Below are positions 60,295-64,000 of a stretch of 64,000 nucleotides of DNA, in pieces. Numbering within the stretch: position 1 is the stretch's first letter; each line of letters opens with the position of its first letter. Position numbers and translations under genes: made by a program. The stretch is from Brachyhypopomus gauderio (Eukaryota > Chordata > Actinopteri > Gymnotiformes > Hypopomidae): assembly GCF_052324685.1 (NCBI RefSeq), contig NW_027506977.1, positions 1 through 64,000 on the forward strand, written 5' to 3'. The notes beneath the pieces are model-generated. The model saw nothing but the letters and a program-made list of their open reading frames with translations. It had not been told where the DNA came from and searched no databases.

Positions 60295-60882
60295 ATAATT
60301 ATGTATTGTGCAATATATAGATCGTATTGAACCAAGGCTTCCCTGTACAGTTGCTTCATGTGAATTTTGTTGCGTATAAGAACTCGATCACTGGTGTCTA
60401 TGGTGAATCTATGTATGTTGGAAATGACACCAAGGACACATAATTTTAAATTGAAGGGCTCATCTCTTATCCTGCTTACCAGATTTGTTGCCTACACACT
60501 TTCTCAAAAACAATTCTCCCTATAGCAATTGATCCTTTACTAAATAAAAAAAACTCTTTCCTGAACATTTGCTATATATTCAAATCATTCAAATGAGCAG
60601 TAATCCTACCACTTATCAAAACGACTAAACTTGACAGGCCATTTATTTCAAAGATCTGAGAAAAGGTTTTAACAACTAAGCTCATGAATACCTGATTCAG
60701 AACCAGTTAAAGGAAATCTTTCAGTGAGGGTTTAGGCCTCAACATAGCAATGCTGATCAAAATAATTCATTCATACTAGATAGATGTGAAAACAGCAATT
60801 TCATGGTTTAAGTCTTATTTAGCTTCAGACAATCATTCCTCTGCTGAGTGAACTTGCTCATTTTGCAGTGAAACAATTAGGT

Positions 60883-60898
60883 GGCTCTGAAAAGAGCC
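60883..60898 (-). promoter_or_regulatory. Histone 3' stem-loop of H3 copy 2
   Basis: The minus strand reads GGCTCTTTTCAGAGCC. The loop is UUUC, the commonest vertebrate form, while every other intact stem-loop in the window has UUUA. Confidence 0.95.
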
Positions 60899-60932
60899 TT
60901 TGTGTTTTTGGGGCTTTTACTCCGAGCGCTGT

Positions 60933-61505
<573 letters not shown>

Positions 61506-61675
61506 CCCGTACTCTAGAGCGCGCACATTAAAAAAACGCGGGTTCAGGCGGGTTCACGGCAAGACTTTGTTTGGATTTTTCTGCCCATGATGTACCATAA
61601 TCAGTCTCCTTAATTCGCATACAATCTGCTTAAAAACAGACTCTGCAGGTATAACACTGTTATTTTATGTCTCTA

Positions 61676-61704
61676 GCAGGTGAGAAATGTAGGATCATGG
61701 TACC
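61676..61704. other. Partner of the micro-inversion at 2669-2699
   Basis: GCAGGTGAGAAATGTAGGAT then CATGGTACC is the reverse complement of the segment in copy 1, between aligned flanks. Confidence 0.8.
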
Positions 61705-61958
61705 AACATGCTGGCTTTCATCATTAGTTGCCAGCAGCTTATGCTTACTGTCCTATATTCTGTTCATAGGAGCAACATCATGTCTGTCTTTATGCACACG
61801 TATAAATTCATATGTGCATATGCAACATTAGAGTGATTGTGCGCATTTAAACGAAGTGTGCGAATGCTTAGACGTGAAACAGCAGCATCCAATAATGACA
61901 AGAGCACATACTAAAATCTGCATGAATGAAAAGTTGCACTTCATAAGTCGATGTGGGT

Positions 61959-61974
61959 GGCTCTTAAAAGAGCC
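61959..61974 (-). promoter_or_regulatory. Histone 3' stem-loop of H2A copy 2
   Basis: GGCTCTTTTAAGAGCC on the minus strand, 27 bases past the stop. Confidence 0.95.
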
Positions 61975-62001
61975 GTTGGATTCTGAAAACAGAAGGGAAA
62001 T

Positions 62002-62436
<435 letters not shown>

Positions 62437-62449
62437 CTAAGAGCGCTGG

Positions 62450-62481
62450 AGATATAGCTAAATAAGCTGCTCTCCTATTGG
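62450..62481 (-). promoter_or_regulatory. H2A copy 2 promoter
   Basis: CCAAT (62477-62481 on the minus strand) followed by the TATTTAGCTATATC region (about 62450-62464), as in copy 1. Confidence 0.6.
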
Positions 62482-62579
62482 CTTAAAGAAGGCATGACGA
62501 ATAACCAACCCGAAGCGGTCGACATCCAAAGCCAGCCTCCATCTCTTTCCCCTGCAACACTCCATGTGGCACGTCTTTT

Positions 62580-63320
62580 CTTGTTGTCCTTCGTATATGC
62601 ATTTCAATATTGAATAAAGTTTTAGAAATCTTCTAAGCTATTCAGGGTACACGCATATGTATGACAAGGACAGGAGAGATTGGCAAATTAAAAAATATAG
62701 CATACAATAGAATATTACTGTGTACATGTCCATATGTTGAATGAGATGCAAAATGTTTTACGCGCGTTTACTCTACAAAACTCCCTCTCGTAATAATGTT
62801 TTTCTATATGTATGCACTTTAATTTAATGTAGAAATGTACTCAAGTTATTCAAGCTACGTACATGTATGACAAGGAGAGGAGAGATAGGCAGACTAATGT
62901 ATTCATAGCATACAATAAAATCTTATTATATACAATATTTCTGTGAATAATGAAATGCAACATGTTTACTATGGATACAGTAAGAAAAACTGATTTTCGT
63001 TGGACCCTAATAGATATATAAAGTTATATATATGTTGTTTTACCGTCATATTGATATTGTAATGTTATGAGTATGGATTGCTTGAAATGCTTGTGTATTG
63101 ACTTTTCATTCTCCATTTTAATAAAGTACACTTGGGCAAATAAAACATACGTATATAAAATAGAATCTTATTCTACACAGTATTTCTGTATTTAGGACGG
63201 GATGAATGTTTTAGGTTGTCATTTTTCTTCCCAATGTCCACGCACTTAATGTAGAGCAATGGATGAAACTGCACCTTAAAATCCACCAACGACACAAAAT
63301 ATTTAGAGTTTAAAGAAAAG
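62580..63320. repeat. H2A-H1 spacer, copy 2
   Basis: Same diverged internal direct repeats as 3586-3955, with small indels relative to copy 1. No gene. Confidence 0.7.
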
Positions 63321-63322
63321 CG

Positions 63323-63360
63323 CTCTTTAGAAAAAAAGGTGGGTGGCTCTTAAAAGAGCC
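63323..63360 (-). promoter_or_regulatory. H1 copy 2 stem-loop and downstream element
   Basis: Stem-loop at 63345-63360 on the minus strand and the AAAGAG core at 63323-63328. Confidence 0.92.
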
Positions 63361-63394
63361 TTTTGGGGAGACCAAGACATGAAAACATGCACGT

Positions 63395-64000
63395 TTACTT
63401 CTTCTTGGGGGCTGCTTTTTTCGCCTTTGCTGCTTTTGGCTTGGCGGTCTTGGGCTTCGCAACCTTTGCCTTCTTGGGGCTCTTGGCTGCTTTCTTCGGA
63501 GCGGCCGGCTTCTTCGCTTTCTTGGGACTCTTGGTAGCTTTGGCGGCAGCGGGCTTCTTCGCCTTCTTGGGCGACTTCTTTGCAGCGGCGGCGGGCTTCT
63601 TTGCCGCGACCTTCTTGGGCTTTTTAGCCGCGGCAGGCTTCTTAACGGGGGACTTTTTCGCCTTAGGCGCGGCTTTCTTGGCGGGCTTCTTCTTAGTTTC
63701 CGCTTGCTTGTTGATCTTAAACGAGCCAGACGCTCCGGTGCCTTTGGTCTGCACCAAAGTCCCTTTCGTCACCAGGCTCTTGATGGCGAGCTTGACGCGA
63801 GAGTTGTTCTTCTCCACGTCGTAACCGCCAGCAGCCAAAGCTTTCTTCAGCGCGGCGAGAGACACGCCGCTCCGTTCTTTGGAAGCAGAAACAGCTTTAA
63901 CGATAAGCTCACCGACGCTGGGTCCCGCTTTCTTGGGTCTAACGGCAGCTTTCTTCTTGGGCGCTTTAGCCGGCGCGGCAGCGGTCGAGGCTGGAGCCAC
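63395..64000 (-). CDS. Linker histone H1, copy 2, cut by the window edge
   Basis: Matches 4384-4998 and lacks only the first three codons: the last bases of the window encode Val4 of MAEVAPAS, so the true ATG lies beyond 64000. The tail, globular domain and Lys/Ala/Pro repeats are as in copy 1. One residue differs: AAVRPKK here against AAARPKK in copy 1, so the two H1 proteins are not identical. Confidence 0.96.
   Translation of the reverse strand: MAPASTAAAPAKAPKKKAAVRPKKAGPSVGELIVKAVSASKERSGVSLAALKKALAAGGYDVEKNNSRVKLAIKSLVTKGTLVQTKGTGASGSFKINKQAETKKKPAKKAAPKAKKSPVKKPAAAKKPKKVAAKKPAAAAKKSPKKAKKPAAAKATKSPKKAKKPAAPKKAAKSPKKAKVAKPKTAKPKAAKAKKAAPKKK

Overview
The window looks like the genome of a teleost fish. 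It holds a replication-dependent histone array (H3.2, H2A, H1, H2B, H4, all intronless and ending in the histone mRNA 3' stem-loop). The array is interrupted by about 42 kb that carries spliced vertebrate genes (EFCAB2/DRC8, then the 5' exons of KIF26B) and a dense set of fish-type transposons: hAT, PIF/Harbinger, Tc1/mariner, a CACTA-like end, L2 and other LINEs, a tRNA-derived SINE, and LTR fossils.

Layout. From 0.6 to 10.2 kb lie H3, H2A, H1, H2B and H4, all on the minus strand. From 12.1 to 21.3 kb lie EFCAB2 (seven exons, with an L2 LINE in intron 4 and a hAT in intron 1) and KIF26B exons 1-2, both on the plus strand. Human 1q44 has the same order and orientation. From 22 to 52.4 kb is nested transposon territory, including a SAMD3-like multi-exon gene that appears broken (30.3-33.0 kb). 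From 52.8 to 55.2 kb H4 and H2B recur on the plus strand, forming an inverted copy of the left H2B-H4 pair. From 57.0 to 59.8 kb is a Harbinger element, and from 60.3 to 64.0 kb H3, H2A and H1 recur on the minus strand as a direct, nearly identical copy of positions 1-5000. The window edge cuts the second H1.

The histone genes supply core and linker histones in S phase. Each has a 16-base stem-loop 3' of the stop codon. The H1, H2B and H4 genes also have a clear purine-rich downstream element for U7 snRNP processing, and CCAAT, TATA or H1-box promoter motifs can be read upstream of most genes. EFCAB2 encodes a subunit of the ciliary nexin-dynein regulatory complex and has a consensus RFX X-box just before its ATG. 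Both EFCAB2 and KIF26B carry apparent lesions here.

Most transposons were delimited by reading their target-site duplications directly: 8 bp for hAT, CAG or ATA for Harbinger, TA for Tc1, 5 bp for LTRs. This gives a clear nesting order, for example LTR in Harbinger in hAT, and LINE in Tc1. All family names rest on motifs recognised by eye; no database search was possible.
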